A stretch of DNA of 64,000 bases, taken from Toxorhynchites rutilus septentrionalis. Taxonomy: Eukaryota > Arthropoda > Insecta > Diptera > Culicidae. The notes beneath the pieces are model-generated. The model saw only the letters and a program-made list of their open reading frames with translations. It searched no databases and had not been told where the DNA came from. The stretch's first letter is position 1. The number at the start of each line of letters is the position of its first letter. Positions 24,975 to 39,209 of this stretch are shown here, one piece after another. The stretch covers positions 79,383,704 through 79,447,703 of the forward strand of contig NC_073746.1 in NCBI RefSeq assembly GCF_029784135.1. Direction: 5' to 3'. Position numbers and translations under genes: made by a program.

Positions 24975-25952
24975 TCACGAACTCCACATGCGCTGCCAAC
25001 TAACGAGTGTGTCTTGACGAGGAATGTGAAAAAATTCATTATAGGCAATTTGCCTTTCAAAAAGTGTGCCTTCTGAAGCGCCCACCTTAGCTAGCGAGTC
25101 CGTTTTCTCATTCCCCGGAATCGAGCAATGAGAGGGAACCCATGCTAAGGTAATCTTGAATAATTTTTCGACCAAAACACTCAATAGATGTCTTATTCTT
25201 GTTAGGAAATAAGATGAGCGTTTATCAATTTTCATTGAGCGGATTGCCTCTATTGAGCTGAGACTGTCTGAAAAAATAAAATAATGGTCGATGGGCAGTG
25301 TTTCAATGATCCCTAGAGCATAGTATATCGCACCCATTTCTGCGACATACACGGAACAAGGATCTTTGAGTTTGAAAGAGGCACTGGAATTTTCATTGAA
25401 GATGCCGAAGCCACTGGACCCGTTTATGTATGAACCGTCAGTAAAGAACATTTTATCAGATCCAACTTTCCCATATTTTTCCGAAAATATCAACGGAATA
25501 ACATTGGAGCGTAGGTGATCTGGTATTCCATGGATTTTTTGTCGCATGGACAGATCAAAAATGACAGAGGAATTGCAAAAGTATGGGAAGCAAACTTGGT
25601 TGGAGATGCCTGGTGAAGGGTGCACGTCGTGGGTAAGGTACTCACGGTATAAAGACATAAAACTTGACTGAGGAGTCAGTTGAAGTAGATTTTCGAAGTT
25701 ATCAATCACCAATGGATTCATGATCTTGCAACGGATGAGAAATCTGGAGGATAATTCTGTGAACCGAAGAGTAAGCGGGGGTACTCCTGCCAAAACTTCG
25801 AGACTCATCGTATGTGTCGAATGCAAACACCCCATGGCTATACGCAAGCAACGATATTGTATCCTCTCCAGCTTGAGAATATGAATCCTGGCAGCTGATC
25901 GGAAGCAAAAACTGCCATATTCTAACACTGACAATATCGTTGTTTTGTACAA
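24975..25952 (-). pseudogene. LINE RNase H domain and preceding linker
   Basis: This 325-codon frame covers the RT thumb/connection region and a type I RNase H. The catalytic acids are in FFTDGSYI (Asp), VAEMGAIYYAL (Glu), FSDSLSS (Asp) and GNEKTDSLAK (Asp), with WVPSHCSIPGNE before the last. The enzyme would remove RNA from the RNA/DNA hybrid during reverse transcription. The domain itself is uninterrupted and all four acids are present. It is out of frame with the RT at 26223-27257, so ORF2 as a whole is broken by an indel near 25950-26220. Confidence 0.88.
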
Positions 25953-26222
25953 CTGAATGAGGTCTCCTGGATGGGCACCCCACCATGTTGCGGTAATTGT
26001 TTGGAGAAAATTGATTCTTTGCTGGCATTTCTGTTTGAAATACGCAATGTGTCTCCCCCAGGTACACTTAGAATTAAAATATACACCCAGGTATTTGAAA
26101 AACAGAGAGTGTTGGATCGTTTTGCCGGATAGGTGAAGCTGGAATTGGGCGGGTTAGTGCTTCCTAGGAAAAACGACCATTTCAGTTTTCTCCGTAGAGA
26201 ATTCGATACCCAGCTTGAGGGC

Positions 26223-27257
26223 TCACGTGAACAGATTGTTCAGGGTATCTTGCAACGACTTTTGCAGAACGACGGGATTAGTACCCGTGATGGAAATAAC
26301 TCCATCGTCTGCAAGTTGTCTCAGCGTGCCGTCTCTAGTTAGACAATCATCCATATCATTGACGTAAAAACTGTACAAGAGGGGGCTTAGGCAGGAGCCT
26401 TGTGGTAGGCCCATAAAACTGTAACGTGAAGATTTCGAGCTGCCATGAGAGAAAATCATGTGCTTTTCTGACAGTAAATTGTACAGGAAATTGTTGAGAA
26501 TTGGTGAAAGTCCACGATTATGAAGCTTCTCTGAGAGAATTTCCATGGAAACTGAATCAAATGCCCCTTTGATATCGAGGAAAACGGAAGCCATTTGTTC
26601 TTTGCGAGCAAATGCGATTTGGATTTCAGAAGATAGCAGCGCGAGACAATCATTCGTCCCTTTACCTCGGCGGAAGCCAAACTGCGTATTTGACAGCAAA
26701 TTGTTCGTTTCAACCCACTTGTCCAAACGAAGTAGAATCATTTTCTCTAACATTTTGCGAATACAGGATAACATTGCAATCGGCCTATACGAGTTGTGAT
26801 CGCAAGCCGGCTTGTTGGGTTTTCGTATGGCTATCACTCTCACTTGTCTCCAGTCATGCGGGACAATATTCAGCTCCAGAAACTTGTTGAACAAGTTCAG
26901 CAAACGCTGTTTTGCCAAGTCGGGAAGATTCTTCAACAAGTTGAATTTAATCTTGTCCGACCCCGGAGCTGAATTGTTACATGAGAGGAGGGCAATTGAG
27001 AATTCCACCATCGAAAAATTCTCATAATCGCATTGGAGCGGAATATCGCGTACGACGCTTTGTGCAGGAACAGAATCGGGACAAACCTTCCTTGCAAATT
27101 TGAAAATCCAACGGTCAGAGTATTCCTCACTTTCATTGGTATGGTTCCAGCCACGCATTCTCCTAGCCGTATTCCAAAGAGTACTCATAGCGGTCTCCCT
27201 TGACAAACCATTGACGAATTTCCGACAATAAGAATATGATGTTGATAGGTCAATCAT
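26223..27257 (-). pseudogene. LINE reverse transcriptase domain
   Basis: A 344-codon frame with RT motifs in order: APGSDKIKFNLLKN, YRPIAMLSCIRKMLEK (fingers), FLDIKGAFDSVS (palm A, Asp), GLPQGSCLSPLLYSFYVND (palm B) and LRQLADDGVI (palm C, Asp pair). All catalytic residues are present. The ATG at 27257 is not a natural start: an in-frame TAG lies just upstream and protein-like sequence continues in another frame, as expected for an internal piece of ORF2. It would copy the element's RNA at the target site. Confidence 0.9.
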
Positions 27258-27458
27258 CTAAATTGGTCCAGTAGTTCAGAAGTAAATTTTGGAAATAAGG
27301 AAACAAAAATGGTAATGAGCACCATAATGAAAAAATATAAAAATACAGGTCTAATATTTTGCGATAAGGAACAGAACCAGAGGTTTTAGTCAAACTAATA
27401 TTCGTAGAATGCGTTTATTTATGCAAGATGTGTTTGATTCCGTTTGATTTTTATTCCC

Positions 27459-27728
27459 AAATATATATTTTTATCAAGGCTCATATGGCGTCAGCCTAAC
27501 GGGGCCGGCGGTTCAATATTTTGACAATGTTTGCTTACAACTATGTTAGTAATATGTAACCGATTACTCGCGGTTGGCTCGAGGTTAGTATTACAAGTGT
27601 TCTCATAATTGGGATGTTGTGGTCTTCAATGCTCTGTACGTGTGCCCGACACGGGATACTTCCTATTGGGATGCAACTGACCATTAATCTGCAATGCCCC
27701 CCTAGTCTGCACCCCATATCTAGTGAGG
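27459..27728 (-). mobile_element. Second 3'-end copy of the I/Loner-like LINE
   Basis: This stretch repeats 24092-24360 almost base for base in the same orientation, from AAATATATATTTTTATCAAG through GTAACCGATTACTCGCGG to CCCCATATCTA. It is a 5'-truncated copy of about 270 bases lying head-to-tail upstream of the larger element. Confidence 0.9.
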
Positions 27729-30490
27729 TGCTTAATTTACGTGGTTTGTGGTTTACGCAAAATTTGTTCTATAATTTTTTTTAATGAAAAGATCCATAGA
27801 AATCCGTCAATTCGAAAGAGTCTACAGATTCACAATGAAAAAAAATGCCCACCCTGGTGGACACACACATCACGGCAAGTGCTGCCAGTGTTGCAGTGTT
27901 TCATCGTTGGCAAATCAACAATTCATGTATGGATTCCTCATTTCCATTTCAAGCGGTATTCAACACCTCCTTCATAAGTCAGAAAGTTGAATATCGTTTC
28001 TTTTTTTATTTTCATAAAATAAGCCACCTTGCCGTGACTGCCCGTCATGGGAACGGAGACAGCTCTTGCTCAACTCGAAACGATTTATTACTGACGGGAA
28101 AACGAACGCTTGGCTCGTTTTGGGGGTAGATATCTTATGGAGGAAGGTTTTTATTCTTTTGGTTTGGTTTTTTCTCCCTCTCAATCGCCGTGTTTGTGTG
28201 GTTTTTCCTCGCCCGTTCACACCCACTCTCTTTCTCTCCGCTGGCCACGGAAGCGTGAAAAGAAACACACGCCCCGTGCGCAATAGATAATGGCGCTGGC
28301 TGTGAATCTCGGAGGGAAAATTTCAATAATGGAGTACATGAATTTCGGTTAGTGCAAACAAATCGCGCTGAAACGAAGAATTATGGCGCGCTTCAAACTT
28401 GGTTTGAAGTGCAACCATCTTATGGTGAAGGTCACTTACCAGAAAACCCGCTGAAGAAGCGAATGTTGTGGGACTGGAAGTAGAGAAATAAATATGAATA
28501 TTAGAATGATTTGGTATGAAAGCTTAAAGAGCACAAAGCAAAGTAAATCATGGAACAATAACTCTAAGACACAATTTCTTCCGTTTCCCAGGAAACCCCC
28601 ACCCATTCTCGGAACAAAAACGTAATCATTCAGTTGGAAAAATGTATAGAGAGCTTCAACTGTTCTCATCTATACATCAAAAATAGACTTTTATGGTGCA
28701 CAAAAGGCAAATGAAGGAAATCGTCTCTTCGCTGGAATGACATGCATGCTCCACATATTTACCTACCTACCCCATGAACGGGGGGAACTATGTAAATATA
28801 GCGATTCACATGAGCGGTTTCATCGCTAAGTTTTGTTCCACATCGGGTGGTGGTGTGGGTGTTTTGTACTGGATCGACAACAATAACAGCATTGTGTGCA
28901 GCAGCAGCAGCACTCCTTGGGGCTCAATCATCATTCATTACACGCTGTACCGAGCGTAGACAAATGGGAATGAGATTCATTCAATGCATAGATATGAACA
29001 TGTCATCTCCGCCGTACAAAGACGCTATTGATGCTGCGAAACAGAATGAGGGGAGGATAAATTGAAGTGCACGTAAGATTCGAGCGGAAGAAATTATGAT
29101 TTTCCCCTCCCCCAAGGATGCAGCTATGGTAATCAGCCATATTCATTGCGAAGAGTATGTTTTTCCCGATGATTTGATTTGATGTATGAAGAAAATTATT
29201 TGTTTTGAAGTAAGCAATGACTTTGGAAAATTATTTGTGAACGCATTTTTTAATACCTAATTAGCTTTCCGTTTGAATCGATATTGATTTTGATCCTGTG
29301 GTCATTTCCTTGTAACTCTTGTAACTATCACAGTGCAATGTGCTGCTTCTTGAACTCATTGTATTGGCCTTCTGTACATCCCCAATGATAAAGCCAATTC
29401 TGCATGATATTAACACGTGTTAACCTTCACCCGATTCATGACCAATTATTGTTCTTGTGTTACTGTGCATTGTTTTTTCGTGCGAGGTATATCATGTCGC
29501 CAGATCGAAATTAGGAAACTTCCTCCGAGCAAGGTTAGACCTTGATTACATGTGTAAAATCTGTGTTATATTCCCTCGGCTTCTCCATAAAAAATAAGCT
29601 CGGGTTTCTATGTGGCTCGTGGCCGGCCAGTTCAATATCTGCACGACTTAAATTCTGCATAACCAAATCAAGGTTTACGATTATATATAGCCAATTCGAT
29701 TGTAATTGGTTAATTTTGTTCCCTCTCTGAAAGCGACTGCCAAGCAGGTTTTTTTTTTTTTGATCGGGCAATCGTCGGGTGCGGACGTGTGTTTCTGTTG
29801 CTCCGCGTATTTCGTTTGAGAGTGCTTTTCTCACATTGTTGAGCGGTGGACAGCGCACTGAAAAAGATATGCGCGTTGGTGCTGTGTTCTTGATTGTACT
29901 TTAAATAAGTGAGGATGAATCAGTGAAGCTTTCTCTGATTAGTCGATCAATTTAAGCGATGTAACGGTGAAGTGAAATATTGGGAGAAGCCATTTTTATG
30001 CTTCGTATATGGTGGTGAAGACTCTATCCCTTTTGTTCCGCTCGAGTTTTTGAATGTTATATTGTGCTCTCTTTCTGACGTGTGTATATATTATCATGGC
30101 GAACGATTCGCTTGCCTTCGTCCAACACATCGAGTGCGAGGATATTACGTCGTAGTGAGTGTATCACCACCAAAGGGATCCCCGACGTCAGCTAAGTATT
30201 ATTTTTTTTTTCATTAAAAAACAGGACGTGGGTTATATCTATGGTATAACCGCAAGGGTGGCGTAGGACTATCGTTGATTTAGAGATCATTTGTATGAAG
30301 TTGAATCTGAATTCATTCTGAATGAATGAATATTTGGAGAACTTCGAAAACGAGAGCGTTACGTTGGAGGCACAAGGTTTTATGCATCCAATATTGGATA
30401 CGGAAATATCCTACTGATGGGGAAGAATAATCTTCAGAAGCTATCCTGTTGATTGCGATTGATTGAAAAATCACAAAACCTAATGTATTT
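27729..30490. other. No gene recognised
   Basis: Mixed-composition sequence with GC-richer patches around 28150-28290 and 28850-28950. Short frames exist on both strands but none is recognisable. The segment near 30130-30250 (GTATCACCACC, GTCAGCTAAGTATT, GGTATAAC) resembles 32085-32285 loosely and may be a remnant of a repeat, perhaps a LINE 5' region. This is inference from eye alignment only. Confidence 0.4.
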
Positions 30491-30777
30491 GGTCACAGTG
30501 TTATATGGATAGAAAACATTAAAATAAACTCTTTCATATGAATGTAATTTTAAATTCCCAGAGGAACTGGCAGATTATGTTAAGTAACGATTAGATATTT
30601 CCACATTTTCCTCGATGCTGGAAGCCCACCAGTGGTTAATGCTAACTCGATAACCATCTGTTAATAGCACTTGATTGAAACATATTTGGTCACAGTGTTA
30701 CATGGATAGAAAACATTCAAATAAACTCTTTCACATGAATGTATTTTTAAATTCCTAGAGGAACTGGCAGATTATTT
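30491..30777. repeat. Pair of 90-bp direct repeats
   Basis: The unit beginning GGTCACAGTGTTAYATGGAT and ending GAGGAACTGGCAGATTAT occurs at 30491-30580 and 30688-30777, about 94% identical by eye, separated by about 107 unrelated bases. It is a local duplication, not coding. Confidence 0.9.
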
Positions 30778-32775
<1,998 letters not shown>

Positions 32776-32778
<3 letters not shown>

Positions 32779-33991
32779 GTATAGGGGACAATTGTCTTGC
32801 ATGTTTTGTTTTGATTTTTTAAGCAACATATTTTTAGCATGCGTGTTAGTTTGGATATCGTCCGTAATTACATTTGTTTTCGTCCAAAAATGTGTGCAAT
32901 ACAATGTATGGAATACGCATTTTCAAAATCTCGCTAATAGAAATATGCTCTCGGTCGCTTAAGGATATCGTCCATTGTTGGGATTTGAAATATACGATAA
33001 AATAATATTTACACGTGATGAATCATTTATGATAGTTTTTTGCAGTCGTATTGCAAACCGATGGTTTCTAGGCTTCAATTTTTATTACTTTAAACTATTT
33101 GACATTAGTATAAGTGCTTCTGAACATGTTTTCTATTTTTGATTTCAGCTGATAGTATTTTATGATAAGACCATCATCATTAATCAATACACAATTACAC
33201 AATCCACAATTGTCGAGTTTTTGTAACGGGCTCCAGATTTCGCTTCAACTTTCGTACTCCTAGAGGCTTTTGAAGGTGCTTGTTATTATTATTACATTAT
33301 ATTATGTGATATCACATTATATTATATTTAATTACATTATGTTATATTATAATATTTTTCATTATATGATACCATGTTCCGAGATGTTGCTAATTTCTAG
33401 GAGAACCATGAGCACGGCTCATAATACTGGAACCCAGTTTCAGTTTTTAGATGTCTATCAGTTTCACCCTCTGTATTAAGAATGTAGTTTCTAAGTGTAG
33501 ATTGATTTCTTTCATGCAGCTATTGACGTGACATCGAATGAAATGTTACATTTTACTATTGAGTTTCACATAATTTCATTCTATTAATATTTATATCTTC
33601 TTCTACTTCTGTTCAGCATTTGCTCAACATTTCTCAATGGAGTCGAGGGCAGTTGGAGGGATTTTTTTTTTTTTTTTGCAGACTTATCTCACTTCGTAAC
33701 TAGGCGAACCTAGCCAGAATATTCACCAAACCCCGGGCTACTGAATGCCAAAAGGGGGACTAGGCTCTGTGGATTCCACGTATCTTGCATGCTCGTGCCG
33801 TTTCAGTCCTGACATAGGAATTGTCGAACTATGCCAAAGATGACCGATTTTTGGATGCCGGACAATTCCTTCTCCATGTTTACACCTTAAGCGCTTCCAA
33901 TAGAGTTGTTTATTTTATTTTTTACTTATCCGTTTCTTTTTACAGGCTCAGTTACACAGAATGATGGATTGATGTCATTTCGAAGAAATTC
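32776..33991. other. No gene recognised; AT-rich
   Basis: AT-rich DNA including an ATTATA-rich run at 33280-33370 and a poly-T at 33660-33679. No gene is supported. Confidence 0.5.
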
Positions 33992-34404
33992 AGTAATAGT
34001 AATATTAATAGTAATAGTAATAGTAATAGTAATAGTAATAGTAATAGTAATAGTAATAGTAATAGTAATAGTAATAGTAATAGTAATAGTAATAGTAATA
34101 GTAATAGTAATAGTAATAGTAATAGTAATAGTAATAGTAATAGTAATAGTAATAGTAATAGTAATAGTAATAGTAATAGTAATAGTAATAGTAATAGTAA
34201 TAGTAATAGTAATAGTAATAGTAATAGTAATAGTAATAGTAATAGTAATAGTAATAGTAATAGTAATAGTAATAGTAATAGTAATAGTAATAGTAATAGT
34301 AATAGTAATAGTAATAGTAATAGTAATAGTAATAGTAATAGTAATAGTAATAGTAATAGTAATAGTAATAGTAATAGTAATAGTAATAGTAATAGTAATA
34401 GTAA
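33992..34404. repeat. (AATAGT)n hexanucleotide array
   Basis: About 413 bases, roughly 69 near-perfect units, with one variant (AATATT) near the left end. The 199-codon Ile/Val frame and the poly-Leu and poly-Tyr frames on the other strand are translations of the repeat, not proteins. Confidence 0.98.
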
Positions 34405-35569
34405 ATAATTATCAATCACAAGCTGCGCCAATAACACTGACTGAGTGTATCCTATGGCCTACCTTCCCTACTAACACATTTCCTAAGTTCCCGAGTTATT
34501 TATGAGAGGTCATAGAGTTCTCTGTATCTCTCTTAAGTAAATATCGAACTAACAATCCTTCCCTTTCCTCAGCAGTTGCAAGGACGTGGCCAGGACAATT
34601 CTTAACTGTTGGAGAAAGCATGCCTTCATCTAAGAGATATTACCAATCGTCAGTAACGGATGGAGGCGAGCTTTTGACGTAACAGTTCTGAATTCGTACC
34701 ACCTACGATATTGTGCAACTTGCTTAATGCTAATGCTAATGCTAATGTTAATGCTAATGCTCTCTGAAAGCGACTGCCAAGCACCTACCGTAGGAATCTG
34801 AATTTAGAATGAGCTTGCACTGCCGTGATCTCGCAAAGTGACGCAAGCCCCAAAATTGACTTTTTTTTTCTTTCTTTTTTTTTGTTATAGATCGAAAAAG
34901 AATTCCAACTGCGAATTCGCACGACTGCGAAGTTTTATAGAAATGTGTAAAAATGACCCCGTAAAAGCTTGAAAACGGAATGGCGTAAGCGCCATTTCCA
35001 CTGTGATGTGGCGCAACCGACATTTCCCTTATGATGTGACGTAATTTGATTCTGATGCGATGTGATTTTTGATCCGTTCTGATGTCATAGAATGAACGAG
35101 AAGGGACAACAAATTTCAAATAACAACATCAATCAAGGGACTAAACATCTTGACGATGTTCACTTACCTCACTTGCTCAATGTCTCTTTCGAATGAATTG
35201 AAGCTGAGTGTTGATCGAAGGGTAAATGTTGGATTTGGTGAACAGCTGCACTCTTCTAAAATCTCCATCTAAACGCATCTTATAACAAAACTCAAAACAT
35301 CCTCGTGTAAACTGTATTTGCTTTACATCGGATAATTTCGGACGGCATTATCGTATTCAACGCGGATGTTTTCAATTGCATTTAGGATTGTCCATAGTTT
35401 TTACAATCGGGTTCTCAACTACGTCAGCCCGCTCGACGCATGCTACAAAGACGGAAAATGTGTAGAACTCTTCTCTCTGATGCTACTGCATGCTTCGCCC
35501 AACGGTGGCATGCTGTAGAAAATATTTGGAAACAGATTCTCCCATACTTTGATGGATGAACATTGATGG
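34405..35569. other. No gene recognised
   Basis: No supported gene. A short (GCTAAT)n run lies at 34726-34762. Confidence 0.45.
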
Positions 35570-35606
35570 TTGTGGAAACAGCGATTAAAATTTGCTGTTT
35601 CCACAA
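35570..35606. other. Perfect 13-bp inverted repeat (hairpin)
   Basis: TTGTGGAAACAGC at 35570-35582 is perfectly complementary to GCTGTTTCCACAA at 35594-35606, around an 11-base loop. It could be the joined ends of a deleted element or a transcribed hairpin. There is no supporting context. Confidence 0.6.
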
Positions 35607-35699
35607 CAAACTGGCGTTGGTAACATACCTTAATTAAACCTGGATTTTTTTCAAAAATCGAGCCGTTGGCAATGTTTTTCCATCAATTGCACACAATTT

Positions 35700-35803
35700 G
35701 TACAAGTTTTGCACAGGTCATATCTTTGGGTCAATAAACAAAATTTACATGGTCGGTTCTTTAAATTCGATAATTGTTTTTTTCCAAACCTTCATTGTCA
35801 GAA
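35700..35803. repeat. Fragment related to foldback MITE A
   Basis: GGGTCAATAAACAAAATTTACATGGTCGGTTCTTTAAATTC-type sequence here corresponds to the right arm of the element at 2607-3307 (near 3225-3290). The true terminus CACCCTA is absent. Confidence 0.7.
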
Positions 35804-35870
35804 AGTCGAAAATTGGTTGTGTTTCACCCGAAACAAGTTTACCCGAAGCACATTTACCCGAATGTAACAC

Positions 35871-36205
35871 TTTTTTTTCCCTTGTTGGGTGTGAACCATT
35901 GCGTCTATTATTCTGAACTATTGTGGTATGCGAGATAGGTGCCAATCAGGAATAATCTGTTTGATGAAATTTATAGTCCTGACCGGCGACCAAACTTCCT
36001 TGGGCTCAAGAAAAGCCTTATCAAGGTGTTGATGTCTGCGCCTTGTTAGTGCTCCGCAATTGCAGAGCAAATGTTCCGAGGTTTCGCTTTCGGCATTACA
36101 AAAGCGACAAATATAATCTTGCACTAAACCTATGTGTTTGAGATTTGAGATGAAATTTGTCAAGTGGTTTTCGGTGAGATTAAAATCAATGTCTACTAAA
36201 ACCAA
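35871..36205 (-). pseudogene. 3' end of a LINE: ORF2 C-terminus, 3' UTR and poly-A
   Basis: The minus strand encodes about 95 residues with HLTNFISNLKHIGLVQDYIC and a closing knuckle CRFCNAESETSEHLLCNC, the hallmark end of RNase-H-type/Jockey-like LINE ORF2. After the stop the strand runs through a short 3' region containing CACAATAGTTCAGAATAATA and ends in an A-run (T-run 35873-35880 on plus). The copy is strongly 5'-truncated near 36205. The three ACCCGAA motifs just beyond the tail (35827-35862) may be a short local tandem repeat at the target site. Confidence 0.78.
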
Positions 36206-38088
36206 ATTTACATTTTTTTGTACGACAAAAAGATCGGAAAGATCGAATATAAAAAGTCGATTTTCGCGACTTTGTTTGGAGTAGAAGGAATATGATCCAA
36301 CACATCGGAAATCGAAGAGGAAAACATCGATCTTCTAAATATCGATCCAAGATCGCCCATTAATATTCACTATCACTAATTTGACATCCTCGAAAGATAT
36401 CCAAATGTTAACATTATGTTTATACAATTGTTCAAGCGGTGAGATTGAAATCGATGTACACTAGAGAAAAAAACTCTGAGATCGAAAAAATCGAAAGAAA
36501 AAGAGCGATCTTTACGATTTTTTCGGGTACAATGAATCGATTCAAAAAAATGGTACTAACGTATTTACCACCACAGCGCAGTTTTTCTCATGAATTTTCT
36601 GTTTCGTGATGAAATTTATTCTGAGATCAATGTTATGGGGGCGATGTCCCCATTCAACGAGGATAAGAAATCTAGGTGACACTAAGCCGCCGAGGTGACG
36701 CAATCCGAGTCAGTCGCCGACCCGCCGTCGGAAGTGGCGGCCTCTCGCAAGCAAACCTGTGTTTCACCGATTGCATACGTTTACCTGGTGCATTACGTTT
36801 GTCCGGTTGATTATGCATTTCATGTATTTTGATCTCGGAATAAATTTTATTGGGAAAAAATAAATTCATAATCAAAAATATTGAAATTTCATAAAATTTT
36901 AAAAATTCATATCTCTATTTTGTTGAGTCCGATACAGTACCACTATACGCCAATATTCGTTGAATTGGAAGGGTTTTCTTCCAATTTTTTTTTTCAAAAA
37001 CAATCAAAGGGGTGGGGAAGGGTTTCATTTATTTCTTTTGAGTTAAAAAAAGTTTTTAATATTAACACTAAACTTACCAGCATATTCCTATTTCTACCGA
37101 AGACGGTGAAATGACCGTCAATCTAATATGCGTTCTATTTTTTCAAGTTGAACATAAATAATTCAGAAATTACGATAGATGATGCCACACAAAAAACTAT
37201 CAGGCAATAATTATAAAATATTCGTTCTGTCGGGGTTAGGAAAATTTATTCATTGTCACACTTTTTATAGATGAAAAGCTTCTGCCTTAAACATTTTCCA
37301 AGTCTTTCAGATTTGGTTTGAATTTTGATTGAATCTGCTGAAGTTTTATCTATACACCCGAACGAGCGTTGGCAGAAAACATTTCATCTTTGGCAGAAAT
37401 AATGCTTTTCTTACGCTGAAGGGTCTAATGAGCAAATAATGACCTGTTTCAAAAGCTTTAAAATGTTTGTATGTTTGGGAGCAGACATCTCTGTTTTTTT
37501 CATCCCGTCTGGGATTGTACCAAAAAAAAAGTGCAAACGATGTCAACGGGAACTGAACCAAGACCAGATGGAATGCAAGGCTGTTTAACACAACAACGTT
37601 AGCCACATAGCTACTGGTGCTGTTGTATAAATGTGCGATATCTCAGTTGTTGGAAGTTGGAAAGTTTACACAAAGAAAAAGTTTTTACAAAAGTGTAAAA
37701 AGAAAAACATAAACTAGAATCTATCAATTAAACGTGTCGCAATACAGGTCTGTTCAATTAGCTAAATATCGCATTACATGTAACTTACTGTATATTATTT
37801 GAATGATATACAAGTAATGGGGAGTAGCGCATATTCTGTTATTTTTAGGTTCATTCAATGTAAAAAATCAGGATACCAAAACATGTGCTAAAAATTAATG
37901 TTGGGTGTACTTTTCATTTCCTACTCTTCAAATTTCGGTATTTAGTTCATTTACCAACGGGAATGAAAAGTCTTATTGCGATATTCTTTCTCCATAGCCC
38001 TATAACCCTATATAACTCAAGTATTTATAGCATTTGAATCCAAAATGTTAGAACGCCTGTCTACGAGAGTTTGATTTTGTGTTATCTG
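36206..38088. other. No gene recognised; GC-rich island
   Basis: AT-rich except for a GC-rich patch at 36680-36760. That patch, with TGTTATGGGGGCGATGTCCCC-type sequence just upstream, could be part of a solo LTR, but no second boundary or target duplication was found. No gene is supported. Confidence 0.4.
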
Positions 38089-39209
38089 CAATTCCAAATG
38101 AAATCATCCTAAAAATGCAGATTTTAAAAACTTGTATTTATGATTCCAATGAAAGTGTGTATTCCGTTTGGGTTGGAGGAAATATGAGTTTTTCACAGCA
38201 ATTGGGAATTTTTTGACTCAAGCGTAACTTTTGAAAAGGGTGTATCGATTTTAGTAAGAGAAATCTTTGATAATTTATATCTCAAAAACTATGAGTCGTA
38301 CCGAAATAGTGTCTTAGAAAAAGTTATAGAGTGTTGATGGTTGAATATGACAAAAATGTACACTGAGAGAAAGTCATGCAGAAAATTTAAAAAATAGGCC
38401 CAAGATGGTAAAACTATTTTTGACGAACTTAGTGGAACATCGAATTTTTAGGAATTTTCGAAACTTCGAGTTTTTGTATTTTAACAGTCATTTTTAATCA
38501 CAAATTATGAATCCTGATGTTATGTAAAACAAAAAAGGTTATGACTCAAGCGTAACTTTTAAAAAGGGCGTATCGATTTGAGTAAGAGAAAACTTTGATA
38601 ATTTATATCTCAAAAAATATGAGTCGTACCGAAATAGTGTGTTAGAAAGAGTTATAGAGTATTGTTGGCTTGATTTAAAAAAAATATACACTGAGAAGAA
38701 AAATTAGTATTTTTTTTATTTACAAAATAAAATTTTAATTTGCGATATCAAAAAATATGTATTTTTTTATATTTTTTTCAATTTTGTTATATAAAATAGA
38801 TGTCATGTAGAAAATTTAAAAAATGGGCCCAAGATGGTAAAACTATTTTTGACGAAATTTGTGAAACATCGAATTTTTATTTTTTTTAAATATTTCGAGA
38901 ATGGCTACATTTAGAAGGAGATTGATTATAACCTTTTTTGTTTTAAATCACATCAGGATTCTTAATTTGTGGCTAAAATGATTGTTAACATACAAAAATT
39001 CGAAGTTTCGAAAATTCATAAAAATTCGATGTTCCACAAAGTTCGTTAAAAATAGTTTTATCATCTTGTGCCCATTTTTTAAATTTTCTGCACGAAAAAA
39101 ATATGTATTTTGGATATTTCAAATTGAATTTTTATTTTGTAAATAAAAAAAAGAGTACTAATTTTTTTCTCCGTGTACATTTTTTTCATATTCAACCATC
39201 AATACTCTA

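Larger units (their letters stand above)
24091..27300 (-). mobile_element. I/Loner-like LINE with RNase H, 5'-truncated
   Basis: A minus-strand non-LTR retrotransposon. Reading from 27.3 kb downwards it holds RT, thumb region, RNase H, a C-terminal Cys/His knuckle and about 600 bases of 3' region ending near 24091. No endonuclease or ORF1 is visible, so it is 5'-truncated or broken near 27260. The RNase H and the QLADDGV form of the RT active site point to the I group (I/Loner/Outcast). A second copy of its last ~265 bases lies at 27459-27728 in the same orientation. Confidence 0.85.

Noticed and set aside
33906..34505. 199-codon Ile/Val frame and poly-Leu/poly-Tyr frames
   Set aside because: Produced wholly by the AATAGT hexamer array.
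36620..36850. Solo LTR around the GC-rich island
   Set aside because: No matching end, target duplication or second copy was found in the window.
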